DNA of 57,245 nt from positions 1 to 57,245 of the forward strand of contig JAWKVD010000022.1 in the NCBI GenBank assembly GCA_041398225.1, written 5' to 3'. A model generated the notes under the pieces. That model searched no databases, was not told where the DNA came from, and was given only the letters and a program-made list of their open reading frames with translations. Of this stretch, positions 36,178 to 44,614 are shown one piece after another. The position numbers were made by a program, and so were the translations under genes. The number at the start of each line of letters is the position of its first letter. Within the stretch, counting starts at the first letter, position 1. The DNA is from JAWKVD01 sp041398225 (GTDB lineage: Bacteria; Pseudomonadota; Alphaproteobacteria; Caulobacterales; Hyphomonadaceae).

Positions 36178-37617
36178 ATGTCAGATCCTGTTCCCGATTC
36201 TACCGGCCTCGCCCGGCGACCCTATTTCTTCTGCGGTGTAGGCGGTAGCGGCATGCTGCCGCTCGCGCTGATCCTGCGCGGACGCGGATACGAGGTTTCC
36301 GGCTCCGATCGTTCGCTCGACGCCGGCCGCACATCGGCCAAGTTCGACTTTTTGCGGCGCCAGGGAATTGCGCTGTTCCCGCAGGACGGTTCGGGCCTTT
36401 CGGACGCGTCCCAGATTCTGGTCGCGTCAGCCGCTGTCGAGGACACGGTGCCGGATGTCGTCGCGGCCAACCGACTGGGATGCGAACGCCTCGGGCGCGC
36501 CGAGCTGCTTGCGAAACTGGTCAACGGTTCGCCGAACTCCATCGCCGTCGGCGGCACCTCGGGCAAGTCCACGGTGACCGGCATGATCGGCTGGATCCTG
36601 TACGCCCTGCGGCGGGACCCCACGGTGATGAACGGCGCCGTGATGAAGAACTTCGCCTCGGCCGACGCCCTGTTCGCCTCCGCGCTTGTCGGAGAGGGCG
36701 ACACGTTCGTTTCAGAGGTCGACGAAAGCGACGGAACGATCGCGCTGTACGATCCGACGATCGCGGTGCTCAACAACATCGCGCTGGACCACAAGTCGAT
36801 GGACGAGCTTCGCGCGCTGTTCGGCGCATTCGTTTCGCGCGCCAAATCGGCGGTGGTCAATCTCGACAACGCCGAAACGCGCGCCTTGTACGAGCGCTTG
36901 AAGCCGGCCCACGCCCTCACCTTCTCGTTGTCCGACACATCGGCCGACTATGTGGCGTCGGACATTGTCTCGGCGCCGGACGGCATGTCCTGCATCGTCA
37001 CCGAAACCCGCTCCGGAGATACGGCGCGCGTATGCCTGCAGACGCCCGGCCGGCACAATCTCTCGAACGGCCTGGCCGCGATTGCGGCCTGCCGCGCGCT
37101 GGGCGGTCATTCTCTGAAGGAAGTGACGCAGGCGCTGATGAACTTCACCGGGATACGGCGCAGGCTCGACGTCGTCGGATCGGCGAAGGACGTCGTGGTG
37201 ATCGACGATTTCGGGCACAACCCGGACAAGATCGCAGCGACCTTGTCGACGCTGCACCAGTTCCCGGGACGCCTTCTGGTGATGTGGCAGCCTCACGGCT
37301 ATGGCCCGATACGCCTGATGAAGGACGAGCTGATCGCCATGTACGGCCGTGAACTGAAGGAGAGAGACGTTCTGCTGATGCCGCCTCCGGTCTATCATGG
37401 CGGAACCACGGATCGCTCGGTGGGCTCCGACGTCGTCGCCGAGGGGGTGCGTGCGCTGGGCCGAAACGCCGAGGTCGGCGCGGATCGCGCCGCGTGCGGA
37501 GATCGTCTGGTCGACCTCGCCCAGCCCGGGGACATCATCATAGTGATGGGCGCGCGCGACGATACGCTGTCCGAATTCGCCGTCGACCTGCTTGAACGCG
37601 TGAAGGCGAAGCTCTAG
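36178..37617 (+). CDS. Mur ligase family protein (Mpl/MurC-like)
   Basis: The protein has 479 aa. The N-terminal UDP-binding domain has FFCGVGGSGMLPLALILRGR and VSGSDRSLDAG, as in MurC. The ATP site reads GGTSGKST (125-132) where MurC/Mpl have GTHGKTTT. Then VNNIALDH-like LNNIALDHKSMDE, GRHNLSNGLAAIAA, VVIDDFGHNPDKIAATL and the C-terminal LVMWQPHGYGPIRL. Mpl reattaches recycled murein tripeptide to UDP-MurNAc, and the neighbour ldcA supports that job. The altered P-loop and the C-terminal PPPVYHGGTTDRSVGSD motif set it apart from both, so the substrate is open. ATG 36178 is chosen; 36154 is an alternative. Confidence 0.82.
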   Translation: MSDPVPDSTGLARRPYFFCGVGGSGMLPLALILRGRGYEVSGSDRSLDAGRTSAKFDFLRRQGIALFPQDGSGLSDASQILVASAAVEDTVPDVVAANRLGCERLGRAELLAKLVNGSPNSIAVGGTSGKSTVTGMIGWILYALRRDPTVMNGAVMKNFASADALFASALVGEGDTFVSEVDESDGTIALYDPTIAVLNNIALDHKSMDELRALFGAFVSRAKSAVVNLDNAETRALYERLKPAHALTFSLSDTSADYVASDIVSAPDGMSCIVTETRSGDTARVCLQTPGRHNLSNGLAAIAACRALGGHSLKEVTQALMNFTGIRRRLDVVGSAKDVVVIDDFGHNPDKIAATLSTLHQFPGRLLVMWQPHGYGPIRLMKDELIAMYGRELKERDVLLMPPPVYHGGTTDRSVGSDVVAEGVRALGRNAEVGADRAACGDRLVDLAQPGDIIIVMGARDDTLSEFAVDLLERVKAKL

Positions 37618-39749
37618 GCGACGGCGCGACGGCGATAGTCCGGATTCAGCACCCGCGCGACCGCGTTCATGAGATCGGCCTTGTTCACGGGCTTGGACAC
37701 ATAGTCGTCCATGCCGATCGCGAGGAACGCCTCGCGATCGCCTGACATGGCCTCAGCGGTCAGGGCTATGACCGGCAGGTGCGACCAGGTTTCGCTCGCA
37801 CGGATGCGGGCGATGCACTGACGGCCATCCATAACGGGCATGTGCGCATCGAGGAGCATGAGGTCGAACTCGCCCTTGTGCTCGAGCGCGTCGAGCGCTT
37901 CCTGCCCGTTCGCGGCGTCCACAAACTCAGCGCCGGTCGCCGCCAGCAACAGGCGAACGATCTGGCGATTGACCGAGTTGTCGTCGACGACCAGCACTCG
38001 TTTGCCGACAAGACGAACCTGGGGCGCCTCCACGGGAACGATATCCAGGACGGGCTTCTCGGACGCGGCCGCAGCCGGCCGGGCATGGATCGTCAGCACG
38101 AACGTCGTGCCCTCGCCCTCGACGCTGGAGGCCTCGACGTCGCCGCCCATCAGGCGCGCCAGACGCCGGGTGATGGCGAGGCCCAGCCCGGTGCCGCCGA
38201 AACGGCGGGTGGTCGAGCTGTCCGCCTGCGTGAAGGCCGAGAACAGGCGCGACAGGGTTTCGCCGGACATTCCGATGCCGGTGTCGCGGACGGTCACGAC
38301 AATGATCCGGTCTTCGCCGGCGCCCGCGCGGGTCTCGATCGTCATCGCGACTTCGCCGGCCTGGGTGAACTTGACGGCGTTGGACAGGAGGTTGCCGACG
38401 CACTGGTGAATGCGAACCGGATCGAAGCAGAGACGCGATTCAAACGGGTCGACATACTGGACGCTGAATTTGAGGCCCTTGCCTTCCGCCTGCGGGCGGA
38501 ACAGGCGCTCCATCTTGCGAATGCAGTCGCGCAGATCGCCGTCGAGCGGGTCGATCTCCAGCTTGCCCGCCTCGATCTTGGAAAGGTCGAGCACGTCGTT
38601 GAGGATCGACGTAAGGATACGCCCCGACGACATGATCACCCCGATCTTGTCGGCTTCGGCCGGCTCAAGCTCGGCCCCGGCGAGGGATTGAGCCATACCG
38701 AGGATGCCGTTCAGCGGCGTGCGGATCTCGTGGCTGACGGAGGCGAGGAAGCGGCTCTTCGCGACGTTCGCGGCTTCAGCCTGATCGCGCGCGATCGTCA
38801 GCTCCTCCAATGAACGCGTCAGCTCCTTCTGCTTTTCGATCAGCCCGTTCGCCATCAGCATGTTGCGATGATAGAGATAGAGCGCGAGCACGCTGACGAT
38901 CAGCAACACCGCCGAGAACGGAACACCGATCGCCGCCAACAGGCTGGCGCCGGGCGTATGCGGCTTCCAGGTCATGCGGCCGATCGCGCCTTCGCGGGTG
39001 TTGGTCAGCTGCAAGACGGCGCGACCATGGTCTTCGGCCGAACGGTCGGTCTCGATGCGCAGATCCTGCAACAGGTACCTGTTGGCGTAGTCGCGGACGA
39101 AGGCGCCGTCGATCGGGACAACGGAAATCAGGATCGGGGCGAAAGCGTCCTGCGCCGGGGCTTCGTAGCGATCTCGCTGCACAAGGGATGCGATCAGCAG
39201 GTAATAGCGACCGTTGATGCGAGCCATGGTGGTGGCCTGGTTCGCCTCCGTCAGAAACTGCCCCGCGGAATGCGCCTGCTTGGCGAAGCGTCGCTCGGAC
39301 GCTCGAACGCCCTCAACAAGGGAAGCGGCGTCGGCCGCGTAGCGATCATAGCTGGAAACGTCGGCGACATCGCCGGCCTCGTAGGCGAACACCGGCCGGG
39401 ATTTTGCGTCGAGCACGAAGTTCGTGGGAACGCCGCTGTACTCCAGAGCGACGCCGATGGCCGTCTTGGCCCAGTCAGCGTCGAAATTCTCATCAAGGTG
39501 TTCGACCGCCTCGTTGGACAAGGCATAGGGCATAACCACCCGGGCGATTTCGGCGATGCGGGCGTTCATGCCGTTGTCGGCGAGCGTTTCTTCGCGCTTA
39601 CGGGCCTCGACGTCGAACTGGAAGGCAAGGCTGAACAGCCCCGCCACCATGAGCAAGAGCGTTCCAAGCACGACACAGGCGACCGGCCACAAGCGCAACG
39701 CGCGGAGCGATTTCACTGACATCTGCGCACCCAGCGGCGCCGCAACCAT
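37614..39749 (-). CDS. Hybrid sensor histidine kinase with CHASE4-like domain
   Basis: This 711-aa inner-membrane protein has TM1 (about 22-44), a periplasmic CHASE4-like sensor (45-265, with FNFDADWAK-like DENFDADWAKTAIGVALEYS) and TM2 (about 268-293). A coiled coil and HisKA with His340 (SVSHEIRTPLNG) follow. The HATPase has NLLSNAVKF, DTGIGMS and GTGLGLAITRRLA. The C-terminal receiver has VLVVDDNSVNRQ and phospho-Asp in LMLLDAHMPVMDG. No output partner is adjacent. ATG 39722 is an alternative start. The stop overlaps the convergent Mur-ligase stop by 3 bases within CTAG. Confidence 0.92.
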   Translation of the reverse strand: MVAAPLGAQMSVKSLRALRLWPVACVVLGTLLLMVAGLFSLAFQFDVEARKREETLADNGMNARIAEIARVVMPYALSNEAVEHLDENFDADWAKTAIGVALEYSGVPTNFVLDAKSRPVFAYEAGDVADVSSYDRYAADAASLVEGVRASERRFAKQAHSAGQFLTEANQATTMARINGRYYLLIASLVQRDRYEAPAQDAFAPILISVVPIDGAFVRDYANRYLLQDLRIETDRSAEDHGRAVLQLTNTREGAIGRMTWKPHTPGASLLAAIGVPFSAVLLIVSVLALYLYHRNMLMANGLIEKQKELTRSLEELTIARDQAEAANVAKSRFLASVSHEIRTPLNGILGMAQSLAGAELEPAEADKIGVIMSSGRILTSILNDVLDLSKIEAGKLEIDPLDGDLRDCIRKMERLFRPQAEGKGLKFSVQYVDPFESRLCFDPVRIHQCVGNLLSNAVKFTQAGEVAMTIETRAGAGEDRIIVVTVRDTGIGMSGETLSRLFSAFTQADSSTTRRFGGTGLGLAITRRLARLMGGDVEASSVEGEGTTFVLTIHARPAAAASEKPVLDIVPVEAPQVRLVGKRVLVVDDNSVNRQIVRLLLAATGAEFVDAANGQEALDALEHKGEFDLMLLDAHMPVMDGRQCIARIRASETWSHLPVIALTAEAMSGDREAFLAIGMDDYVSKPVNKADLMNAVARVLNPDYRRRAVA

Positions 39750-39830
39750 TTCACGACGTCAGAAGTATGCACAAGAAAGTCTAATATTCGGCAAACCAAG
39801 AACGAAGGCGGCCGCAGGCCCTACGTCAGG

Positions 39831-40415
39831 TCAGCCCTTCACGCGCTTTTCGAGTTCTTCGAGACGTTCGCGCAGGGCTTTCAACTCCTCCGCATCGGCC
39901 CGTTCGCGAGCAGGCTCGGCCGGCGCCTCGGCTTTGCGCGAGGGCGCAGCGGCGTTCAACGCATCGGCCCAGAAGCCGGTCATGCGCGCCTGGAGATCGC
40001 GCTGCATGTCCTGCAGGTTCGCCGGGTCCCACATCGACCATGGCTGGGCGAGCGAAGACGAGACCTGGTTTGCGATCTGCTGCTGCTGGGCGCGCATGAA
40101 CGCCACCGACTGCTCGATCAGCGACGTCATCAGTTCGGACGCCTTGGACTGGTGTAGACGGATCATGTCCATCATGACGTCGGCCGAAAGCATCGCCCCG
40201 CCCGGCTGAGCCTCCTGCTCCATGATGATCTGGAGCAGGACGGCGCGGGTGACGTCTTCCCCGGTCTCGGTGTCCTCGACCCGGATGTTGGCGCCCTGGC
40301 GAACCAGCTCCGCGATCTCCGGCAGGCGGACATAGGAGGAGGTCGACTTGTTGTAGAGCTTGCGGCTGGGATAGCGCCGAAGTTCGATGGTTGGGGCGGG
40401 GTCTGCGTCGCTCAT
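39831..40415 (-). CDS. phaR: PHB synthesis repressor PhaR
   Basis: This 194-aa protein has the PhaR DNA-binding N-terminus: IELRRYPSRKLYNKSTSSYVRLPEIAELVRQG (9-40). The PHB accumulation regulatory domain follows (VTRAVLLQIIMEQE, MLSADVMMDMIRLHQ), then a helical C-terminus ending in a Glu/Arg/Leu coiled coil. PhaR binds PHB granules and DNA and represses phasin and its own gene. It lies beside phaC and the phasin gene. Confidence 0.95.
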   Translation of the reverse strand: MSDADPAPTIELRRYPSRKLYNKSTSSYVRLPEIAELVRQGANIRVEDTETGEDVTRAVLLQIIMEQEAQPGGAMLSADVMMDMIRLHQSKASELMTSLIEQSVAFMRAQQQQIANQVSSSLAQPWSMWDPANLQDMQRDLQARMTGFWADALNAAAPSRKAEAPAEPARERADAEELKALRERLEELEKRVKG

Positions 40416-40470
40416 CTGACTACCTTCTGAAACCGCCCTTTCTCAAATCGAACAAGGGGCCCAACCGCGC

Positions 40471-41328
40471 CTATCGCTGCAGCCAGGCCCGCATGGCCCG
40501 GTAGAAGGCGTCCGGCTGATCCAGCATGATATAATGCCGCGCCGCGTCAACACGAAGGAGGCGGTGCTCGGGAAGGCCCGCATAGGCTGAAGCATAGGTC
40601 TGGTCCAGCCCTCGCTGGCCGATCGCGGCGGCCCGGTCCCAAGCATAGATAATGTCGGTTGGAACCCCGATTTTCGGCAAATCCGGGCGCAAATCGGACG
40701 TCATGACCTCCGCCATGATGTCGGCGGTGGTGGCCTGGTCGGACAGAACCCCCCACCTCACGATTTTCTCGACCTCGACCGGATCGGTGACGAGACGAGC
40801 GACCGTGCGACGAAGATCGTCTTCAAGGTCTACCGCGTCCCGGCTGAGATAGCGCCGGCGCGCCGCCTCCGCGAGCCCGACGAACATCGGCGCCGTGGCG
40901 AACGGGTTGATCAGAACGGAGAAAAAGGACGGCACGTCGACGACCATCAGGCGCGCGAGGACGTCGGGATGGTCGCGCGCCAGAATCAGCGAGACCAGTC
41001 CGCCCATGGAATGGCCGACCAGCGAGACAGGCCCTTGCGCCTCCGCGCGAACGTAGTCGGCCAGTTCATCGGCCATGGGCTTCAGAAAATTTCCGCGCGC
41101 CCGCTCAGGACTGGGTTCGCTGCCGGCAAACCCGCGCATCTGGACGAGATGAAGCCGCATGTTGGGGCCGAGGCGCAAACGTGCCCCGTCCCAGCATTCA
41201 TGCGAGGCGGCGAGGCCATGCAGCATGACAACGTCATGGCCGCGGCCGCTTGCGGTCGCCCACGACAGGTCTCCCTGCCAAGGGCGCACGTCGCGCCTCA
41301 GCCATCGGGCGATCGCGCCGATCTGCAT
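40471..41328 (-). CDS. Alpha/beta hydrolase
   Basis: The protein has 285 aa. The fold is shown by VVMLHGLAASHECWDG (oxyanion loop HG), nucleophile GHSMGG (about Ser110), a C-terminal Asp in the region IIYAWDRAA and catalytic His in VDAARHYIML. It is not a clear PHB depolymerase (no PhaZ lipase box or denticle motif), so the substrate is unknown. It lies in the same direction as phaR, 55 bp upstream of it, so the two may share a transcript. ATG 41328 follows GGAG. Confidence 0.85.
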   Translation of the reverse strand: MQIGAIARWLRRDVRPWQGDLSWATASGRGHDVVMLHGLAASHECWDGARLRLGPNMRLHLVQMRGFAGSEPSPERARGNFLKPMADELADYVRAEAQGPVSLVGHSMGGLVSLILARDHPDVLARLMVVDVPSFFSVLINPFATAPMFVGLAEAARRRYLSRDAVDLEDDLRRTVARLVTDPVEVEKIVRWGVLSDQATTADIMAEVMTSDLRPDLPKIGVPTDIIYAWDRAAAIGQRGLDQTYASAYAGLPEHRLLRVDAARHYIMLDQPDAFYRAMRAWLQR

Positions 41329-41497
41329 CCGGTTGCCGTTCTCCGAGTCTGGCGCGCGCAGGGAACGGCGCCGAATGGTGCTTCGCACAATGGGATACGC
41401 CGCATCGGGCCGGCAGAAAAAGCCTTGACCCCACGATCTGCGGGTTTCGGAGCCCTCCTAACCCTTAACCGGGCATTTCCAGATTAATTATAGCACA

Positions 41498-41525
41498 TTG
41501 AACGGAGTGCCGCCGGTGCTACGCT
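41498..41525 (+). promoter_or_regulatory. phaC promoter
   Basis: TTGAAC (41498-41503), a 16-nt spacer and TACGCT (41520-41525) match the housekeeping sigma consensus. The predicted transcription start is near 41532, about 24 nt before the phaC ATG. Confidence 0.5.
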
Positions 41526-41555
41526 AGGGACAAAACAGGGGCAGCGAAACACTCC

Positions 41556-43328
41556 ATGAGTGGACAAGAGCAGATGGGCGCGTCAGGCGCCTTCGAGCTG
41601 AGTCAGAACTTCCAGCGCATCAACTTCCTGTTGCAACGGCTGTTTCTCGCCCTGTCCAAGCGCGAGATTCGCAATCCGGGGGTCGAGGGACCGGGGCAGC
41701 CTTTCTTTCTGCGTGCGGCGCTGGGCCATGCCGCGGGCATCATGTCGAACCCGATGCGGTCTTTCACCGCGCACCTGCAATTCTGGCAGAACACGACCGC
41801 TCTCTACGCGGAGCTGACGCAGGCCATGCTGACCGGCCGGCACGCGCTGCCCAAGATCGAACCGGACGCGCGCTTCAAGGACGAGGAGTGGAGCAGTCAT
41901 CCGTTCTTCTACTATCTCAAGCGCCAGTATCAGATCATGAGCGCCTACCTTGAGAGCCTGGCCGACACGGCCGATCTCGGCGACGACAAGAAACACTCCG
42001 ACCAGATCCACTTCTTCACCCGCCAGCTGGTGGACCTGTTTTCGCCCTCCAATTTTCTCGCCTCCAATCCGGTGGCGATCCGCAGGGCGGTCGAAACCAA
42101 CGGACGGTCGCTGGTCGAGGGGCTGGAGAACCTCGTGAAGGATCTGGAGCGCGCGGGCGGAGACCTTCTAGTGACGCTCTCCGATCCGGAAGCGTTCAAG
42201 GTCGGCGAGAGCCTCGCGGTCACGCCGGGCAAGGTGGTTCACGAAACCCAGATGTACCAGTTGATCCGCTACGACCCGGTGGGCGAGCAGGTCTATACGC
42301 GTCCCCTCCTCCTTGTTCCGCCGTGGATCAACAAGTTCTACATCCTCGATCTTCAACCCAAGAGTTCGTTGATCAAGTGGATGACCGAGCAGGGCTTCTC
42401 GGTGCACGTCGTGAGCTGGCGCAATCCTGTCGAGGAGCATCGCGACTGGGGCTTCGACACCTATGTGTTCGACGGCGTTCTCGACGCGATCCGGGAGACC
42501 AACCGGCTCGCGGGGACCTCGGACCTTAATGTCACGGGCTACTGCATCGGCGGTACGGCGCTGGCGATCGCGCTGGCGTGGCTGTCGAAACAGAAGGGCA
42601 AGTCGCCGGTTCAGTCCGCGACCTTCTTCACCGCGCTGACGGACTTCGAGGACCCAGGACCGCTGAAAGCGTTCATCGACGAGAGCTTCGTGTCCGGGAT
42701 CATGATGGAGGCCCAGAAGCACGGCTATCTCGACAACCGCATCATGGCGAAGACCTTCTCCTATCTGCGCCCCAACGATCTGGTCTACGGACCGGCCGTG
42801 AAGGCCTACCTGCTCGGGGAGCCGCGGCCGAAATTCGACCTGCTGTTCTGGAACGAGGATTCCACGCGCCTGCCCGAACGCATGGCGCGCGAGTATCTTG
42901 TCCACCTGTACGGCGAGAACCAGTTCGCGGCCGGCAAGTTCGATGTGCAGGGGACGAACGTCGCGATCTCGGACATCAACGTGCCGCACTATGTCGTGGC
43001 GTGCGAGAAGGATCACATCGCGCCGTGGCGCGCCTCGTTCAAAGGTCTTTCGAAGGCGGGCGGCGACGGGCGCTTCATTCTTGCGCAGAGCGGGCACATC
43101 GCCGGCGTGATCAATCATCCCGCCAAGAACAAGTACGGTTACTGGATGTCCGAGGAGATTCCGACCGACCTCGACAAATGGCGCGAAGGATCCGAGGCGC
43201 ACGAAGGGTCGTGGTGGCCGGACTGGGCGGCGTGGCTGGCGAAACGTTCGGGCAAGAAAATCGAGGTAGCCGTCGAGGAAGAAGACGGCGGCCTTGAGCA
43301 GGCCCCCGGGCACTACGTCACCGACTGA
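41556..43328 (+). CDS. phaC: Class I polyhydroxyalkanoate synthase
   Basis: The protein has 590 aa, the usual size for class I. It has an N-terminal PhaC domain and the alpha/beta-hydrolase core with active-site box GYCIGG (Cys330). The catalytic Asp lies in the region YVVACEKDHIAPW and the His in AQSGHIAGVINHP. VSWRNPVEEHRDWGFDTY is the conserved stretch before the box. It polymerises (R)-3-hydroxyacyl-CoA into granules. A hairpin with seven T follows its stop. Confidence 0.96.
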   Translation: MSGQEQMGASGAFELSQNFQRINFLLQRLFLALSKREIRNPGVEGPGQPFFLRAALGHAAGIMSNPMRSFTAHLQFWQNTTALYAELTQAMLTGRHALPKIEPDARFKDEEWSSHPFFYYLKRQYQIMSAYLESLADTADLGDDKKHSDQIHFFTRQLVDLFSPSNFLASNPVAIRRAVETNGRSLVEGLENLVKDLERAGGDLLVTLSDPEAFKVGESLAVTPGKVVHETQMYQLIRYDPVGEQVYTRPLLLVPPWINKFYILDLQPKSSLIKWMTEQGFSVHVVSWRNPVEEHRDWGFDTYVFDGVLDAIRETNRLAGTSDLNVTGYCIGGTALAIALAWLSKQKGKSPVQSATFFTALTDFEDPGPLKAFIDESFVSGIMMEAQKHGYLDNRIMAKTFSYLRPNDLVYGPAVKAYLLGEPRPKFDLLFWNEDSTRLPERMAREYLVHLYGENQFAAGKFDVQGTNVAISDINVPHYVVACEKDHIAPWRASFKGLSKAGGDGRFILAQSGHIAGVINHPAKNKYGYWMSEEIPTDLDKWREGSEAHEGSWWPDWAAWLAKRSGKKIEVAVEEEDGGLEQAPGHYVTD

Positions 43329-43356
43329 CGTTTTCCCTACGGAACTCAGCCCCTGT

Positions 43357-43377
43357 TTCGCGATCGCGAATTTTTTT
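43357..43377 (+). terminator. Intrinsic terminator of phaC
   Basis: TTCGC-GATC-GCGAA (43357-43370) forms a short hairpin followed by seven T. The stem is only 5 bp but the T-run is long. Confidence 0.55.
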
Positions 43378-43455
43378 CGCGGTCGCGGCAAAATTAACCT
43401 TGCGTTTGCCGCGGCGCGGCATTAGTGTCTTTCACAGAGTGAAGGAGACCCTCGC

Positions 43456-43899
43456 ATGACCCCCTCCATGAACGTCGCTGACATGTTCGATTTCAACAAG
43501 AACATGGAGCAATTCGCCAAATTCTACCCGGACTTCGCCAACGGCGCGCCGTTCAAGACCGCCACCGATTTCGCCGCGAAGTGCCGCGAAGTCGCGGTTG
43601 ACGCCATGAACAAGAACGTCGAGCTGACGACCGCCTGGATGAAAGACGCCGCGAAGGACGCCGCGTCGCTCATGACCACGGAAGCCCAGCCGAACGCCTA
43701 CATGAAAAAAGCCGGCGAAGTCGCCCAGGCCGCCATGCACGACCTTCCGGCGCGCATGTTCGCCTACGCCGAAGTCGCCAAGAAAGCCCAGACCGAGCTT
43801 TTCGACACCGTCGTCGCCGTGACGCCGAAGGTTGTCGAAGAAGCCGCCGAGCGCACCAAGTCGGCCACGAAGGCCGCCGCCAAGAAAGCCGCCGCGTAA
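43456..43899 (+). CDS. Phasin
   Basis: This 147-aa phasin-family protein has a FDFNKNMEQFAKFYPDF start, amphipathic helices and a Lys/Ala-rich C-terminus (SATKAAAKKAAA). Phasins coat PHB granules and are the classical target of PhaR. It is transcribed in the same direction as phaC but behind a terminator, so it probably has its own promoter in the 78-bp AT-richer gap. AGTGAAGGAGA precedes the ATG. Confidence 0.92.
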   Translation: MTPSMNVADMFDFNKNMEQFAKFYPDFANGAPFKTATDFAAKCREVAVDAMNKNVELTTAWMKDAAKDAASLMTTEAQPNAYMKKAGEVAQAAMHDLPARMFAYAEVAKKAQTELFDTVVAVTPKVVEEAAERTKSATKAAAKKAAA

Positions 43900-44003
43900 G
43901 CTGCGACGTCTCTTCGCGTAACGCCGGAGCGCCCTCCTCCCCGGGCTGGCTCCGGCGCACACGCGCTCCTTCAATTTGAGTAGAGTACCGTAGAGTCCGA
44001 AAG

Positions 44004-44029
44004 GGGCGTCCGTCATGGACGCCCTTTTT
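44004..44029 (+). terminator. Intrinsic terminator of the phasin gene
   Basis: GGGCGTCC (44004-44011) and GGACGCCC (44017-44024) form an 8-bp stem with loop GTCAT, followed by TTTTTG. The moaC stop is on the far side, so it may act on both strands. Confidence 0.85.
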
Positions 44030-44052
44030 GCTTTCGCCATGTCCGCAGGCGA

Positions 44053-44529
44053 TCAGTCCGCCCGGAAATCCCCGCTCGCGCCGCCGGCCTTGGCCAGAAG
44101 CCGCACGCCTTCGATGCGCATCCCGCGATCGACCGCCTTGAGCATGTCGTAGACGGTGAGGCAGGCGACCGAGACCGCCGTCAGCGCCTCCATCTCCACC
44201 CCCGTCGGACCGGTCGTCGCGACCTCCGCCACAACGCGCATGCCCGATCCGTCGGTGAGTTCGTTCACACGCACCTTGACGCTCGACAGCGACAGAGGGT
44301 GGCACATGGGGATGAGATCCGACGTGCGCTTGGCGGCCATAACGCCGGCGATCTCGGCGCAGGCGCGCACGTCGCCCTTGCCGCCTTTCTCCCGCGCGAG
44401 ATCCAGTGCGGCCGCGCTCATCAGCACACGCCCTTCCGCGGTCGCCGTGCGCCGCGTGGCGGCCTTGTCCGAAACGTCGACCATGCGGGCGCGTCCATCG
44501 GCGTCTATGTGCGTGAGCTTGTCGGCCAT
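44053..44529 (-). CDS. moaC: Cyclic pyranopterin monophosphate synthase MoaC
   Basis: This 158-aa enzyme converts the MoaA product to cyclic pyranopterin monophosphate in molybdenum-cofactor synthesis. Motifs are LTHIDADGRARMVDVSDKAATRR, KRTSDLIPMCHPL and GPTGVEMEALTAVSVACLTVYDM. ATG 44529 has GGGGA upstream; an earlier start would add about 38 non-conserved residues. It is divergent from moeA with 85 bp between the starts. Confidence 0.95.
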   Translation of the reverse strand: MADKLTHIDADGRARMVDVSDKAATRRTATAEGRVLMSAAALDLAREKGGKGDVRACAEIAGVMAAKRTSDLIPMCHPLSLSSVKVRVNELTDGSGMRVVAEVATTGPTGVEMEALTAVSVACLTVYDMLKAVDRGMRIEGVRLLAKAGGASGDFRAD

Positions 44530-44614
44530 CACCAATCCCCGGTACGAGACGAATGCACATACTGTCAGGGCCGGATCGCAACGGCCACCCGAAGTGCGCA
44601 TGTCGAGGAACCCC

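Noticed and set aside
44530..44614. Molybdenum-cofactor riboswitch between moaC and moeA
   Set aside because: The 85-bp gap is too short and lacks the conserved multi-stem Moco element.
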